The notes: generated by a model from the sequence alone, not told the origin. Positions 26,401 to 36,246 are shown, counted from the stretch's first letter. The stretch is 64,000 bases of DNA from Actinobacillus equuli (GCF_900636745.1 NZ_LR134310.1:2286501-2350500); one strand, 5' to 3'. Made by a program: numbers and translations.

Positions 26401-26803
26401 GAATAAGGCGTTTATTACCGAGCGCATTGTTAACTGGGCGTTGACTACCTCTATGACTCGTTTAGTGATTCGAGTTGGGGTTGCGTATGGTTCGGATCTC
26501 GAATTAGTTAAACGTTTGCTATTACAGGCAGCGGAGGAAAACAGCAGCGTGTTGAAAGATCCTGCGCCGGTAGCGTATTTTTTAACCTTCGGAGCAAGTA
26601 CATTAGATCATGAGTTACGTGTGCATGTCGGACAAATTCTAGATAGAACTCGTACGATTGATGAATTAAACAGACGCATTAATCAATTATTTGCCGAACA
26701 TAATATTGAGATTGCCTTTAATCAATTGGATATCTTTATTAAAAATCAAGCAACCAATGAAGAAGTGAAATGGGCAACGGAAAAATTTAACGATAAGAAT
26801 TAG
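23459..26803 (+). CDS. Large mechanosensitive channel, MscK/MscM (KefA) type, copy 1
   Basis: A 1114-residue inner-membrane protein that should open under membrane tension to release solutes. A signal peptide (to about AWA-A26) leads to a long periplasmic, Gln- and Leu-rich coiled-coil region (about 30-480). A membrane region with many helices follows (about 480-900). The MscS core is at the C-terminus: LFTALSVGLGFGMQEIFANFVSGI (pore helix, about 915-938), then FERPVRIGDMITIG and VPNKAFITERIVNW of the beta domain. The start overlaps menE by 20 bases and has AGGA upstream. H. influenzae has, from memory, one homologue at this place; here a second copy follows. Confidence 0.93.
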   Translation: MIKRLFNPFLFSLTLVLSSHTLWAAELPTEKDLQAQIEETKKLEQNEVNKSLIQSLEDTQAFLTQIAQQKSDNSALEKEIKGAQIALQSSKADIAKLQHIPQVTQDALAKYSVDELQKRLAAAQLSSQTVQQDLTTINGKLVAQNSAPTKAQAALTANATRKQEISTLLGNVNTSQVERTKLETELALLELQNAYNQLLLRGSDELTALYNSQLEEKKLAQQNVQNELSQLQNAINTKLVEESKNKVEQAAQSQQEGTTSNTNPLIIKQLDLNTRISEELLRQTTELTQLSQDNLRIKGVLDNLQQTQRNIEEQISSLQGTLVLSRIINKQRQSLPQDQMVKGLSKQIADLRVRVFDLTEFKDSISDPNVYITKLEKDEKTELTAKEKEQLKNILAERSKILAEMIKSLNNQLNLSINIELNQQQVQTISDTLQKKLEQQSFWVKSNSPIDLDWFKNFLAVASFQLNDLVKKFDFSNWKDNIIPASIFEILLALGVCLISRRKEQIKQRLGKINYSMKTVATDSQWNTPLAIFWTLILCLPSTFIFLMVFILVTYICFQDPTEVWPWGLKMSGYWLYFAFMVAMLRPNGIGYRHFNMPQKSNAVFRDILKRSVWVIGLMLNTAVFSNINEMGIAYDVLGQVFTIIVLISIIFIVAPGFRQAISIYQNVAADGESSRNLLLNIARAVLFLAPIALVVLIGLGYYYTSLIIIEHLVSTYFAVVTWIILRNVFYRTFNVASRRLAFRRLQEKREQALAKVTNTEQQVAQSEDDIPFELHDDTLAVSEIKDQMLKVTDLLLWAALFGLLYWVWSDLVTVAYYLNGVTLWQQATDTAKGVVMESITLLNLLVAFGILFVTYVLIRNLSGLLEALVFSNLKLSQGTPYTVTTLLTYLLIVLGATFAFATLGMSWSKLQWLFTALSVGLGFGMQEIFANFVSGIIILFERPVRIGDMITIGTFNGTVSKIRIRATTLIDNDKKEVIVPNKAFITERIVNWALTTSMTRLVIRVGVAYGSDLELVKRLLLQAAEENSSVLKDPAPVAYFLTFGASTLDHELRVHVGQILDRTRTIDELNRRINQLFAEHNIEIAFNQLDIFIKNQATNEEVKWATEKFNDKN

Positions 26804-26820
26804 AGGTATAAAGCTTACTT

Positions 26821-29800
26821 ATGATATCTAAGAAAGCATGGCAGTTGATATTACTTGGGACTCTGTTTTCGCCTTTACTTTGGGCGGAAACGCAGCAACA
26901 GGCGGTTGAAGCGAGCGTACGTAATCAAATTAGTGCGTTGCAAACCGGTACGATTGATTCGAATGTGAGTTCGGTAGATTCGCAAACGCTAAGTGCGACA
27001 TTACAGTTTATTGAGCAGACTAAAAAGCAAAAAAATGATTTGGCTGCTTTAGAAAAACAAATCCAAAAACTTCCCCAGGAATTGTTGGAAATTGAAACTC
27101 GCATTAAGGATTATAAAGATGCTGTGGACTCATTAAAAAATAGTGAGTTCAGCGGTTTATCTTTAGATAAATTAAGCCAAAAACAGGCGGAAATTCAAGC
27201 ACAACTACAAGCGGTTCAGGTCACTTTGAGTGATTTGGATAGTCGTATATCCAATGGGCGTAATCTTTTGCTGAATAATCAAAAGGCCACCGAAGAAAAT
27301 GTAGTGAGAGTGCAGGAAATCACGCGTTTAAAAAATACTCATCAAGCAAATAAGTCCATGATGGACAGATGGAATGCCGAACTTGATTATATTGATGCAA
27401 ATAATAAATTTAATGCGTTACTCACGACTAATGCAGAAAAACTAATTGAATTAGACGAAGAAAAAAGAAGTGAGGCTACAGCACAGCAGCAGCTTTTACA
27501 GAAGCAATTGGCTGTTTTGCAAGATGTGCTAAATGCTAAACGTTTAAAAGAGTCAGAACAAAAAGCGTTACAAGTTGAAAGTCAGCAGGTGACGAGTGGT
27601 ATTCAAAATTTCTTAATTCAAGACGAATTAGAGCATAACCGAGAATTAAGCCAATTCTGGGTTAGACAGACACAAGCGTTAAATGCATTATCGCAAGATG
27701 ATTTGCGCACAAAAAATGTGTTGGAAGGGTTGGCACAAGCGCAACGTAATATTGAAGAGCAGATTAGTGCATTACAAGGTACGTTAGTGCTTTCTAAGGT
27801 GATTAATCAGCAAATGCAAGCATTGCCGACTGCGAAATTGAATAATGACTTAGCTACCTCAATTGCGAACGTGCGCGTGCATATTTTTGAATATTCGCAG
27901 CAGCGAGATCAACTATATAATCTTGATGAGTATGTACGAAATATTACGTTAGCGCTTGAAGAACCGCTGACTTATGAAGAAAACTTGGCGTTGACTAAAC
28001 TACTGAAAGAACGCCAAAAATTGCTTGATGATATTATTAAATCGTTAAATAGCCAGCTAAATGTTTCCATCAATATTGAAAATAACCAAAAACAAATTGA
28101 TGCGATTAGCAGTACGCTGCAACGTAAATTGCAACAACAAAGTTTCTGGGTAAACAGTAATAATCCGATGGGACTGGATTGGATTAAGGCTTTTCCGAAA
28201 TTGGCATTTTCTGAAATAGCGGAATTAACGAAGTACATGAGCTTCAGTAACGTCAGTAAGAATCTGTTACCTACGGCATTATTTACCGGTTTCTTTTTAT
28301 TGATTTCACTTTTGCTGAATTGGAAAAAGAAAGCGATAAAAGACCGCTTGTCTAAGATTGCGAGCCAAGTTAATACATTAAAAAATGATAGTCATTGGTA
28401 CACACCGGAAGCAATGTTTTGGACATTGTTGCTTGCGCTACCAAGTACCTTAATGTTTTTTACTGCTTATAACCTTATCGCCTTTTTATTCTTTGATGAT
28501 CCGATTTCCGCATGGCGTTGGGGCGTGCGTTTAACTTTATATTGGTGGTTCTTTGCAACGGCTTTATCGCTATTACGCCCGAATGGACTGGCTTATCGCC
28601 ATTTCGGTATGCCGCAAGAAAGTAATCGTATTTTCCAACGCATCATCAAACAGTCTATTTGGATTATCGGCTTATTATTGATCTCTTCGATTCCGTCTCA
28701 AATTGAGATGATCGGCTATCCAAACGATGTGATTGGGCAGGTAATGTCTATTGTTGCTCTTGCACTATGTCTGTTTGTCGTGCGTCCATTATTGGATAGA
28801 GGGATTACCGAATACCAGAATGCAAAAACCGAAGACGGTACAATTCGCAATGTGAGCTTATTTAAGCTATTGCGCTTGGTATTGATTGTTGTACCGATCT
28901 CATTAATTGTGTTGATTGTATTCGGTTATTACTATACGGCGATTTATCTGATTACGCATTTACTGAATAGCTACTTTGTGATTCTGATTTGGGTATTCGG
29001 GCGTTATTTTGCTTATCGTGCGGTAACTATTTCGGCACGTCGCTTGGCTTATCGTCGTTTGCAGGAAAAACGTCAAAAGATCCGAGAACAAGCGGCGGAA
29101 CCGTCGAATAAGGATGAAATAAAAGAAGAAGAGTCGATAAAACTTTCGGTGGTTAACCAACAAATTTTCCGTATTACCGATCTCATTGGTTGGGTAGTGC
29201 TATTTGGTTTACTTTATGTGGTTTGGTCGGACTTAATCAGTATTGCTTATTATTTAGACGGTGTGATCTTATTTGAAAGTAATGACGGAGATAAAGTTGA
29301 GGCGATCACTTTATTAAACCTCATGCGTGCTTTCTTGTATGTTGTAGTGACTTATGCGTTGGTTAAAAATATTGCCGGTATTTTAGAGGTGATTCTATTC
29401 TCACGGATCAAATTATCTAAAGGTACACCACAAACAATTACTACCGTCTTTATCTATACGATTGTGGTCATCGGTGGGGTATCGGCATTCTCAGCGTTAG
29501 GTATTTCTTGGACGAAAATTCAATGGATTTTCACAGCGTTATCCGTGGGGCTTGGTTTCGGGGTACGAGAAATTTTCGGTAGTGTGGTATCGGGTTCGAT
29601 TTTATTATTTGAACGTCCGATTCGTGTCGGTGATAAAGTGACTGTGGGGCAGCATACGGGATTTATTACCAAGATCCGACTTCGTTCAACCACATTGCTG
29701 AATTCGGATAATATGGAAGTAGTATTGCCGAATCAGGCATTTGTGACCGATCGTTTTATTAACTGGACATTAAATAATACGATTACCCGTTTACAATTCT

Positions 29801-30126
29801 TTTTGAATGTACACTTAGACGACAATCTGCAAAAAGCAAGGGAATTAATCTTGCAAGCAATTGCGGAAGCCCCTAAAGTAGTGGCTGAACCCAAACCGGC
29901 AATCAATATTCTACGTTTTCACGATAATGCGTTAGAGCATGAAATCGAAGTGTTTGTCGGAGAATTAGGTGACCGCTCGGAAACCTTAACTTTCTTACAT
30001 TATCGGATTACCGAATTATTAAAACAACATCACATGCGATTCGCTTTCAAACAGTTGGATGTCAATATGCATACGGCAATAGAAGAACAACAAGCGGTCA
30101 AATTTAGTGAAAATTTAGCAAAATAA
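26821..30126 (+). CDS. Large mechanosensitive channel, MscK/MscM (KefA) type, copy 2
   Basis: A 1101-residue paralogue of the preceding gene with the same layout: signal peptide (SPLLWA-E), periplasmic coiled coil with the shared stretch AQRNIEEQISALQGTLVLSKVINQQ, many membrane helices, and a C-terminal MscS core. The pore-lining part reads GLGFGVREIFGSVVSGSILLFERPIRVGD, differing from copy 1 at charged and bulky positions (VREIFGS against MQEIFAN). That could change gating or conductance. It follows copy 1 by 17 bases and precedes aroC by 12, so all are probably one transcript. An uptake sequence is embedded in its last codons (about 30090). Confidence 0.93.
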   Translation: MISKKAWQLILLGTLFSPLLWAETQQQAVEASVRNQISALQTGTIDSNVSSVDSQTLSATLQFIEQTKKQKNDLAALEKQIQKLPQELLEIETRIKDYKDAVDSLKNSEFSGLSLDKLSQKQAEIQAQLQAVQVTLSDLDSRISNGRNLLLNNQKATEENVVRVQEITRLKNTHQANKSMMDRWNAELDYIDANNKFNALLTTNAEKLIELDEEKRSEATAQQQLLQKQLAVLQDVLNAKRLKESEQKALQVESQQVTSGIQNFLIQDELEHNRELSQFWVRQTQALNALSQDDLRTKNVLEGLAQAQRNIEEQISALQGTLVLSKVINQQMQALPTAKLNNDLATSIANVRVHIFEYSQQRDQLYNLDEYVRNITLALEEPLTYEENLALTKLLKERQKLLDDIIKSLNSQLNVSINIENNQKQIDAISSTLQRKLQQQSFWVNSNNPMGLDWIKAFPKLAFSEIAELTKYMSFSNVSKNLLPTALFTGFFLLISLLLNWKKKAIKDRLSKIASQVNTLKNDSHWYTPEAMFWTLLLALPSTLMFFTAYNLIAFLFFDDPISAWRWGVRLTLYWWFFATALSLLRPNGLAYRHFGMPQESNRIFQRIIKQSIWIIGLLLISSIPSQIEMIGYPNDVIGQVMSIVALALCLFVVRPLLDRGITEYQNAKTEDGTIRNVSLFKLLRLVLIVVPISLIVLIVFGYYYTAIYLITHLLNSYFVILIWVFGRYFAYRAVTISARRLAYRRLQEKRQKIREQAAEPSNKDEIKEEESIKLSVVNQQIFRITDLIGWVVLFGLLYVVWSDLISIAYYLDGVILFESNDGDKVEAITLLNLMRAFLYVVVTYALVKNIAGILEVILFSRIKLSKGTPQTITTVFIYTIVVIGGVSAFSALGISWTKIQWIFTALSVGLGFGVREIFGSVVSGSILLFERPIRVGDKVTVGQHTGFITKIRLRSTTLLNSDNMEVVLPNQAFVTDRFINWTLNNTITRLQFFLNVHLDDNLQKARELILQAIAEAPKVVAEPKPAINILRFHDNALEHEIEVFVGELGDRSETLTFLHYRITELLKQHHMRFAFKQLDVNMHTAIEEQQAVKFSENLAK

Positions 30127-30138
30127 GAAGGAAGCATT

Positions 30139-31221
30139 ATGGCAGGCAACAGCATTGGACAATTATTTAAAGTAACCACATTCGGCGAATCACACGGTAT
30201 TGCATTAGGTTGTATCGTGGATGGCGTTCCGCCCAATATGGAACTGTCGGAGGCAGATATTCAGCCTGATTTAGATCGTCGTAAACCGGGTACGTCACGC
30301 TATACCACACCTCGCAGAGAAGATGATGAAGTACAAATTCTATCCGGCGTATTTGAAGGCAAGACAACAGGCACCAGTATCGGTTTAATCATTAAAAATG
30401 GTGATCAACGCTCGAAAGATTACGGTGATATTGCGGATAAATTCCGTCCAGGTCATGCGGATTATACCTATCAGCAAAAATACGGCATTCGTGATTATCG
30501 TGGCGGTGGACGTTCTTCAGCGCGTGAAACGGCAATGCGTGTTGCAGCCGGTGCGATTGCAAAAAAATATTTACGAGAGCAATTCGGCATTGAAGTGCGA
30601 GGTTATTTATCACAAATCGGTAACGTGAAAATCAATCCTGAAGCAGTGGCGGATGTCAGTAAAATCGACTGGCAACAAGTGGCAAGTAATCCGTTTTTCT
30701 GTCCGGATCCGGTTGCCGTGGAAGGCTTTGACGAGTTGATTCGTGAATTGAAAAAAGACGGCGATTCTATCGGTGCAAAATTGACTGTGGTTGCTGAGAA
30801 TGTACCGGTCGGATTGGGTGAACCGGTATTTGACCGCTTAGATGCGGATCTGGCTCACGCACTCATGTCAATTAATGCAGTAAAAGCGGTTGAAATTGGT
30901 GACGGTTTTGCAGTTGTTGAGCAACGCGGTAGCGAGCATCGAGATGAAATGACACCGCAAGGTTTTGTCTCAAATCATGCCGGCGGCATTTTAGGCGGGA
31001 TCAGCTCCGGTCAACCGATTATTGCTCATATTGCATTAAAACCGACTTCCAGCATTATGGTGCCGGGACGTTCAGTGAATTTAAATAATGAACAAGTCGA
31101 ACTGGTTACCAAAGGACGCCATGATCCTTGCGTTGGTATTCGTGCAGTGCCGATTGCCGAGGCGATGACAGCGATTATTTTATTGGATCATTTACTTAGA
31201 TTTAAGGCACAATGCCGTTAA
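30139..31221 (+). CDS. aroC: Chorismate synthase
   Basis: Converts EPSP to chorismate with reduced FMN, the last step of the shikimate pathway. It has 360 residues, with family signatures [18 protein letters not shown] (N-terminus), [48 protein letters not shown] and [27 protein letters not shown] precedes the ATG. Its product feeds menaquinone synthesis, in which menE of the same cluster acts, and aromatic amino acids. Confidence 0.98.
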   Translation: MAGNSIGQLFKVTTFGESHGIALGCIVDGVPPNMELSEADIQPDLDRRKPGTSRYTTPRREDDEVQILSGVFEGKTTGTSIGLIIKNGDQRSKDYGDIADKFRPGHADYTYQQKYGIRDYRGGGRSSARETAMRVAAGAIAKKYLREQFGIEVRGYLSQIGNVKINPEAVADVSKIDWQQVASNPFFCPDPVAVEGFDELIRELKKDGDSIGAKLTVVAENVPVGLGEPVFDRLDADLAHALMSINAVKAVEIGDGFAVVEQRGSEHRDEMTPQGFVSNHAGGILGGISSGQPIIAHIALKPTSSIMVPGRSVNLNNEQVELVTKGRHDPCVGIRAVPIAEAMTAIILLDHLLRFKAQCR

Positions 31222-31237
31222 GTCGGTTATAATTAAA

Positions 31238-31283
31238 ACAAGCGGTCTGATTTGCAAGATTTTTTGCAAAAATGACCGCTTGT
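31238..31283 (+). terminator. Inverted uptake-sequence pair after aroC
   Basis: ACAAGCGGTC (31238-31247) opposes GACCGCTTGT (31274-31283), forming a 10-bp stem with a T-rich loop, 17 bases past the aroC stop. A terminator role is inferred. Confidence 0.55.
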
Positions 31284-31337
31284 ACTTTATTTGTTAAAAG
31301 ACAATTTTTAGAAAAATACTCTTTGTAGAAAGCATTT

Positions 31338-32168
31338 ATGAAAAAATTTAAAACTGTTTTGTTATCGGGGCTCCTTAGTTTAGCTGCCTCAACTCAGGCG
31401 ACTCTTTGGGAGCAAATTCGTACACCGGTTGCCGGACAGCCTCAAGCGATTGGTGGTTATAGCAATGGGTGTATTATCGGTGCGCAGCCGTTAGCATTAA
31501 AAGGCGAAGGCTATCAAGTCATTCGCTCGGCACGTAACCGTTTTTACGGACATCCTGACCTACTATCATTTTTACAACGTTTAGCTAAAAATACGAAGAA
31601 CGCAGGTTTACCTCCGATCTTAATCGGCGATATGGGAATGCCAGCGGGCGGACGTTTTTCTTCCGGTCATGCAAGTCATCAAACCGGCTTAGATGCGGAT
31701 ATTTGGTTTAGATTCGGTCCAATGGATGCAGAAACAGCGAAGAATCCGGCAGGTTTAGCGACATTAATGGTAAATCGTGATGCGCAAGTAGTTGATGAAA
31801 GAGTATGGACATCACAGCATGCAACGATGGTGAAATTAGCGGCGCAAGATATTCGTGTGGATAGAATCTTTGTTAACCCGGCGATTAAAGTGAAATTATG
31901 TAATACCGCCGGTTCAGATAGAAGCTGGTTACGTAAAGTGCGTCCTTGGTACGGCCACGATTCGCATATGCACGTGCGGTTAAGTTGTCCGCAAAATGCG
32001 CCGAATTGTGAAAACCAAGCCCCGATTCTGGCAGGCGATGGTTGTGGCGCGGAGCTTTATTCATGGTTTGAACCTGCACCGACAGATACGGCCGCATCCA
32101 AATCGAAAGTGTTACCGACACCTCCGGTTCAATGTCAGATGATTCTTTCATCGCAAGGACTTAATTAA
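31338..32168 (+). CDS. mepA: Penicillin-insensitive murein endopeptidase MepA
   Basis: Periplasmic zinc peptidase of the LAS family that cuts D-Ala-mDAP cross-links in peptidoglycan. It has 276 residues and a signal peptide ending near ASTQA. Zinc and catalytic motifs: SSGHASHQTGLDADIWF (about 112-128) and WYGHDSHMHVRLSC (about 205-218). Several cysteines (GCIIG, LCNTAG, LSCPQNAPNCE, GDGCGAELY) probably form the disulfides known for MepA. It has its own leader of about 115 bases after aroC. Confidence 0.95.
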   Translation: MKKFKTVLLSGLLSLAASTQATLWEQIRTPVAGQPQAIGGYSNGCIIGAQPLALKGEGYQVIRSARNRFYGHPDLLSFLQRLAKNTKNAGLPPILIGDMGMPAGGRFSSGHASHQTGLDADIWFRFGPMDAETAKNPAGLATLMVNRDAQVVDERVWTSQHATMVKLAAQDIRVDRIFVNPAIKVKLCNTAGSDRSWLRKVRPWYGHDSHMHVRLSCPQNAPNCENQAPILAGDGCGAELYSWFEPAPTDTAASKSKVLPTPPVQCQMILSSQGLN

Positions 32169-32172
32169 TAAA

Positions 32173-32206
32173 AAAACGCACCTTAAAATGCTAAGGTGCG
32201 TTTTTT
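32173..32206. terminator. Bidirectional terminator between mepA and phoA
   Basis: AAAACGCACCTTA and TAAGGTGCGTTTT pair perfectly, with T runs on both strands. It serves both convergent genes. Confidence 0.9.
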
Positions 32207-32226
32207 CTAGCTATCGCTTTTAACGA

Positions 32227-33672
32227 TTATTCCGCTTTAATCGCAAATGCTTTGAGCATGGTACGGAAAATATCGGTGTTATCAACAAAGTATTGGCTTT
32301 CCGGCGCAGCTTTATAGTAAGTACCTAAACCGGCTTCCGGTTTTGCAATGTCAAGGAAGTGTTTTGCACCAAACCCTTTAGCGAATACCGGTACCAATTC
32401 TCTCGTGTGATTATCTGAATACCAACGTACGAGCGGTAGTGCACCAGCACCTTGGTTAATGATTTCAGAATAGAATTTATCATTTGAATCAGGACCTTGT
32501 AAGAATCCGTTACCATGGTCGGTGGTGACTATCAGTAATGTTTCGTCCCAAGAACTATTTTTTTCAACCCAATTTACCGCAGCTTCAACAGCAAAGTTAA
32601 AACTGATTTGTTCTTCGACTAAGCGAGGCAGATTATTAGCGTGTGCCGCCCAATCCACTGCACCACCTTCAACCATTAAGAAGAAGCCTTTATCATTTTT
32701 ACTCACGACATTTAATGCACCAAGAGTCATCGTGGCTAAGTCCGGCTGATTTTCAAGTAAATTCCCCGCTGTTACCCCGTCTCGATTAAATTGTAATGTG
32801 GCATTATTCGGTGCGGTACCGAGAATTTTTTGTTTGCCGTTAAAATCTAATTTACCTTCAGCAAGTGCAGCAAAATCGGCTTTACTGTCAATTAATTTGT
32901 AATCAGTTTTGCCTGCTACTAAATTTTCCCAAGTCTCCTTACCGCCGACAAAACGGAAGTCTTTTTCAGATTTAGGTTGAATAGCTTTACCATTTTGGTC
33001 GAAATAAGGATGACCAGCTCCCATAATGACGGATGCTCGTCCAGATTTAACCGCTTCTTGAGCGATCTCAGCGTAATTATTGCGGTTTACATTATGCGAT
33101 AAGAATCCTGCCGGCGTCGCGTGACTCCATTGTACCGAGCTGATTACCCCGAGAGAACGACCAGATTCCACTACGTATTCACCAATATTTTTGATACGCG
33201 TATCGTTATTCGACCAGTTAATCGCATTGTTATAGGTTTTTTGTCCGCTTGCGAGCGCAGTAGCTGCCGCAGCACTGTCGGTAAAATCGGTTTGAGCATA
33301 TTCATATCCACTGAAATAGCTGGTGTAGTTAGTGAGATTGCCTTTGTGCTGATAAGCGGATTTATCTTTTTTCCAAAGACTTTTCGGATCGAATTTAACT
33401 GAGTTTTTAAGTGAATGGGTTGGTTTGGTGGAGGTGTTTAGCGGGTAAGTTGAAGCAAATAATTTCACATCAAATTTATCATAAACTTCTTTACCTAATG
33501 CACCGTGGCGGAAATAGCTTGCTGCTTTCCAAGTATTAATTCCGGCACCGTCACTGATCAATAAAATCACATTCTTTGCAGACTTAGGTGATACTTGTTC
33601 TGCCTGTGCAATAGCACTTTGATGAAAAGTACTTGCTGCAATAAAGACAAAAGCGATTTTTGATAGCTTCAT
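32227..33672 (-). CDS. phoA: Alkaline phosphatase (secreted)
   Basis: Periplasmic phosphomonoesterase of the alkaline phosphatase superfamily, 481 residues. A signal peptide ends at about HQSAIA. Metal-binding Asp41 is in LLISDGAG; the catalytic serine is Ser133 in TDSAAAATALASG; other ligands are in VQWSHATPAGFLSH, MVEGGAVDWAAHANN and TTDHGNG. The family match is firm, although it differs from E. coli PhoA in detail (few cysteines, different insert), so it may be a separate subgroup. A Pho box upstream predicts PhoB control under phosphate limitation. AAGGAG precedes ATG. Confidence 0.92.
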   Translation of the reverse strand: MKLSKIAFVFIAASTFHQSAIAQAEQVSPKSAKNVILLISDGAGINTWKAASYFRHGALGKEVYDKFDVKLFASTYPLNTSTKPTHSLKNSVKFDPKSLWKKDKSAYQHKGNLTNYTSYFSGYEYAQTDFTDSAAAATALASGQKTYNNAINWSNNDTRIKNIGEYVVESGRSLGVISSVQWSHATPAGFLSHNVNRNNYAEIAQEAVKSGRASVIMGAGHPYFDQNGKAIQPKSEKDFRFVGGKETWENLVAGKTDYKLIDSKADFAALAEGKLDFNGKQKILGTAPNNATLQFNRDGVTAGNLLENQPDLATMTLGALNVVSKNDKGFFLMVEGGAVDWAAHANNLPRLVEEQISFNFAVEAAVNWVEKNSSWDETLLIVTTDHGNGFLQGPDSNDKFYSEIINQGAGALPLVRWYSDNHTRELVPVFAKGFGAKHFLDIAKPEAGLGTYYKAAPESQYFVDNTDIFRTMLKAFAIKAE

Positions 33673-33724
33673 AAAAACTCCTTAAGGTTGCTATATAATT
33701 CGGCACGAAGTTTACTGGGGAAAT

Positions 33725-33742
33725 ATGACAGTTTGATGACAA
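33725..33742 (-). promoter_or_regulatory. Pho box upstream of phoA
   Basis: On the minus strand TTGTCAT-CAAA-CTGTCAT gives two 7-bp repeats with the standard 4-bp spacer; one repeat is identical to the CTGTCAT consensus and the other has one mismatch. A TAAACT about 10 bases downstream fits the -10 position of PhoB-activated promoters. The phoA ATG is 52 bases away. Confidence 0.85.
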
Positions 33743-33830
33743 TTTAAGAGATGGGAAGTAAATACGGATCTTGTCCAACCTATTGCTTTTTAAAAAGAAA
33801 AATCAGACAATTTTGCCTAATAAAAGCAGA

Positions 33831-35768
33831 ATGATGTTAGAGAAAAGAACTTTGAGAGTATTTTTAGCGGAAAAACCAAGTTTAGCAAGGGCAATCGCAG
33901 ACGTCTTGCCTAAGCCGCATACCCGTGGAGACGGTTATATTCAATGTGGTGAACATGATGTGGTGACTTGGTGTATCGGCCATTTATTAGAACAGGCTGA
34001 GCCGGATGCTTACGATGAGCGTTTTAAAATGTGGCGTATGGAACATTTGCCGATTATTCCGCAACAATGGAAATTAGTGCCGAAAAAAGAAACATTGAAG
34101 CAGCTACAAGCGGTCGAAAAATTGGTAAAAAAAGCAGATGTATTGGTAAACGCCGGCGACCCGGATAGAGAAGGGCAGCTGCTCGTTGATGAAGTGTTTA
34201 GCTACTTGAATGTTGCGCCAGAAAAACGTAATCAGATTCAACGTTGCTTGGTTAGCGATCTCAATCCGAGTGCGGTAAAAAAAGCGATTGATAAATTGCA
34301 AAATAATCGTGATTTTATACCGCTTGCAACCTCAGCCTTGGCACGAGCAAGGGCTGATTGGTTATATGGCATTAATATGACGCGTGCTTATACCTTACAA
34401 GGACGTTGGGCGGGGTATCAAGGTGTATTGTCGGTTGGGCGTGTTCAAACCCCGGTGTTAGGTTTAATTGTGCGCCGAGATCTTGAAATAGAAAACTTTG
34501 TGCCGAAAGATTATTTTGAAGTATTAGCACATATTGTGGTACCGGAAACTCAAGAACGCTTTACCGCACAATGGCAACCGAGTAAAGCGTGCGAAGATTA
34601 TCAAGATGAAGACGGTCGAGTGCTATCCAGAAGTTTGGCGGAAAACGTAGTTAAACGCATTACTAACCAAGCTGCATTAGTAACGGACTATCAAGATAAA
34701 ATTGAAACGGAAACCGCACCGCTACCTTATTCATTATCGGTGTTACAAATTGATGCGGCACGTCGTTACGGTTTATCGGCTCAGGCAGTGTTGGATATTT
34801 GTCAGAAGCTATACGAAACGCATAAGTTAATTACTTATCCCCGTTCGGATAACCGTTATTTACCGAATGAGCATTATGCTGATCGTTTTAAAGTGATGGC
34901 GGCAATCGCTCATCACCTAGATGAATATAAAGAAAAGCCTGAGGTGGTTAATCCGGAAATTCGTAATCGCTGTTGGAATGATAAAAAGGTGGAAGCGCAC
35001 CATGCAATTATTCCAACTGCTCGCCAAGGCTCGGTACAACTAACTGAAAACGAAAAGCGTATTTATCAACTGATTGCTCGCCAATACTTAATGCAATTTT
35101 GTCCGGATGCGGAATATCGCAAAGGTAAAATCGTATTAGATATCGCCGGTGGCGTTTTTAATGCGCAAGCTCGAAACTTGATTGTTGCCGGTTGGAAAGC
35201 ATTATTAGGCAAAGAAGATAGTGATGAAGTGTTAGAACCATTGTTACCGGTTGTGAAAAAAGGGCAGCAATTACACTGTGAAAAAGGTGAAATTGTCAGT
35301 AAGAAAACCCAGCCTCCTCGTCATTTTACAGATGCAAGTTTATTATCCGCAATGACCGGTATCGCGCGTTTTGTACAAGATAAACAGCTTAAAAAGGTAT
35401 TGCGTGAAACGGACGGTTTAGGGACAGAAGCAACTCGTGCCGGTATTATAGAATTGCTATTCAAACGAGGATTTTTAGTTAAAAAAGGACGTAATATCCA
35501 TAGCACGGAAGCCGGGCGAATTTTAATTAGTGCATTGCCGGATGAAGCGACTCAGCCGGATATGACTGCACATTGGGAAATGCAATTGACCGATATCAGT
35601 AAAAAGCAAGCGAGTTATCAGCAATTTATGACTGCGTTAACAAGCAAACTACCGGAATTGCTGCGAACGGAAAGACAGAAATTGCAAAATTTAAGTCGAA
35701 TTCAACCGCCTTCTTCTTATCGCAAGCGGTCAAATTTTAAGAAAAATTCACAAGCTGCTGAAAAATAA
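33831..35768 (+). CDS. topB: DNA topoisomerase III
   Basis: Type IA topoisomerase that decatenates DNA and resolves recombination intermediates with RecQ. About 645 residues from ATG at 33831. The TOPRIM part starts at [21 protein letters not shown] with DPDREGQ further on. The active-site tyrosine is in [13 protein letters not shown], and HHAIIPTA and [13 protein letters not shown] follow. The start is uncertain: 33831 and 33834 are adjacent ATGs without good ribosome binding sites. TTG at 33852 gives an N-terminus (MRVFLAEK) matching E. coli TopB; the TTG at 33771 is unlikely. No zinc fingers at the C-terminus. Embedded uptake sequences occur near 34110 and 35725. Confidence 0.94.
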   Translation: MMLEKRTLRVFLAEKPSLARAIADVLPKPHTRGDGYIQCGEHDVVTWCIGHLLEQAEPDAYDERFKMWRMEHLPIIPQQWKLVPKKETLKQLQAVEKLVKKADVLVNAGDPDREGQLLVDEVFSYLNVAPEKRNQIQRCLVSDLNPSAVKKAIDKLQNNRDFIPLATSALARARADWLYGINMTRAYTLQGRWAGYQGVLSVGRVQTPVLGLIVRRDLEIENFVPKDYFEVLAHIVVPETQERFTAQWQPSKACEDYQDEDGRVLSRSLAENVVKRITNQAALVTDYQDKIETETAPLPYSLSVLQIDAARRYGLSAQAVLDICQKLYETHKLITYPRSDNRYLPNEHYADRFKVMAAIAHHLDEYKEKPEVVNPEIRNRCWNDKKVEAHHAIIPTARQGSVQLTENEKRIYQLIARQYLMQFCPDAEYRKGKIVLDIAGGVFNAQARNLIVAGWKALLGKEDSDEVLEPLLPVVKKGQQLHCEKGEIVSKKTQPPRHFTDASLLSAMTGIARFVQDKQLKKVLRETDGLGTEATRAGIIELLFKRGFLVKKGRNIHSTEAGRILISALPDEATQPDMTAHWEMQLTDISKKQASYQQFMTALTSKLPELLRTERQKLQNLSRIQPPSSYRKRSNFKKNSQAAEK

Positions 35769-35799
35769 GGCAAATGTATAATAGAAATAAAAAAATCGC

Positions 35800-35828
35800 T
35801 TGCAAGAGACCAGCTAAATCTATATTAT
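35800..35828 (+). promoter_or_regulatory. secG promoter
   Basis: TTGCAA (35800-35805) and TATTAT (35823-35828) with exactly 17 bases between, about 70 bases before the secG ATG. Confidence 0.7.
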
Positions 35829-35897
35829 GCACGCCATCGCAAGTTGATTTTAATTTTAAAATCTGAAATTTATCGCGGAAAAAAATAGAGAGTTTAA

Positions 35898-36227
35898 ATG
35901 TTAAACGTACTAACAATTATTTATCTCGTTGTTGCAATTGCATTAATTGGATTTATTTTAATGCAGCAAGGTAAAGGTGCTGATGCCGGTGCTTCTTTTG
36001 GAGCGGGCGCTGCCGGAACTGTTTTCGGTTCAGCAGGTTCAGCAAATTTCTTATCAAGAACAACAGCGATTTTAGCAGTTATCTTTTTTGGCATTAGCTT
36101 ACTTATTGGTAATTTAAATTCACACCAAGTAGCGCCAAAAAGTCAATTCGAAGATTTAAGCGGTGTTCAACAAAAAGTAGAGCAGCCTGCAAAAGTAGAA
36201 ACCCAAAATAACGATATTCCTCAATAG
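35898..36227 (+). CDS. secG: Preprotein translocase subunit SecG
   Basis: Small subunit of the SecYEG translocon, 109 residues, with two membrane helices (about 3-22 and 52-71). Between them is the typical loop MQQGKGADAGASFGAGAAGTVFGSAGSANFLSRTTAILA. The C-terminus is short and Gln-rich. tRNA-Leu(GAG) starts 19 bases after the stop, the same arrangement as secG-leuU in E. coli, so they are probably co-transcribed. Confidence 0.96.
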   Translation: MLNVLTIIYLVVAIALIGFILMQQGKGADAGASFGAGAAGTVFGSAGSANFLSRTTAILAVIFFGISLLIGNLNSHQVAPKSQFEDLSGVQQKVEQPAKVETQNNDIPQ

Positions 36228-36246
36228 TTTTGGGAACAGAATTAAA

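Noticed and set aside
33771..33830. TTG start for topB extending it by 20 residues
   Set aside because: The extra residues are unlike TopB and have no ribosome binding site; the conserved protein begins at or after 33831.
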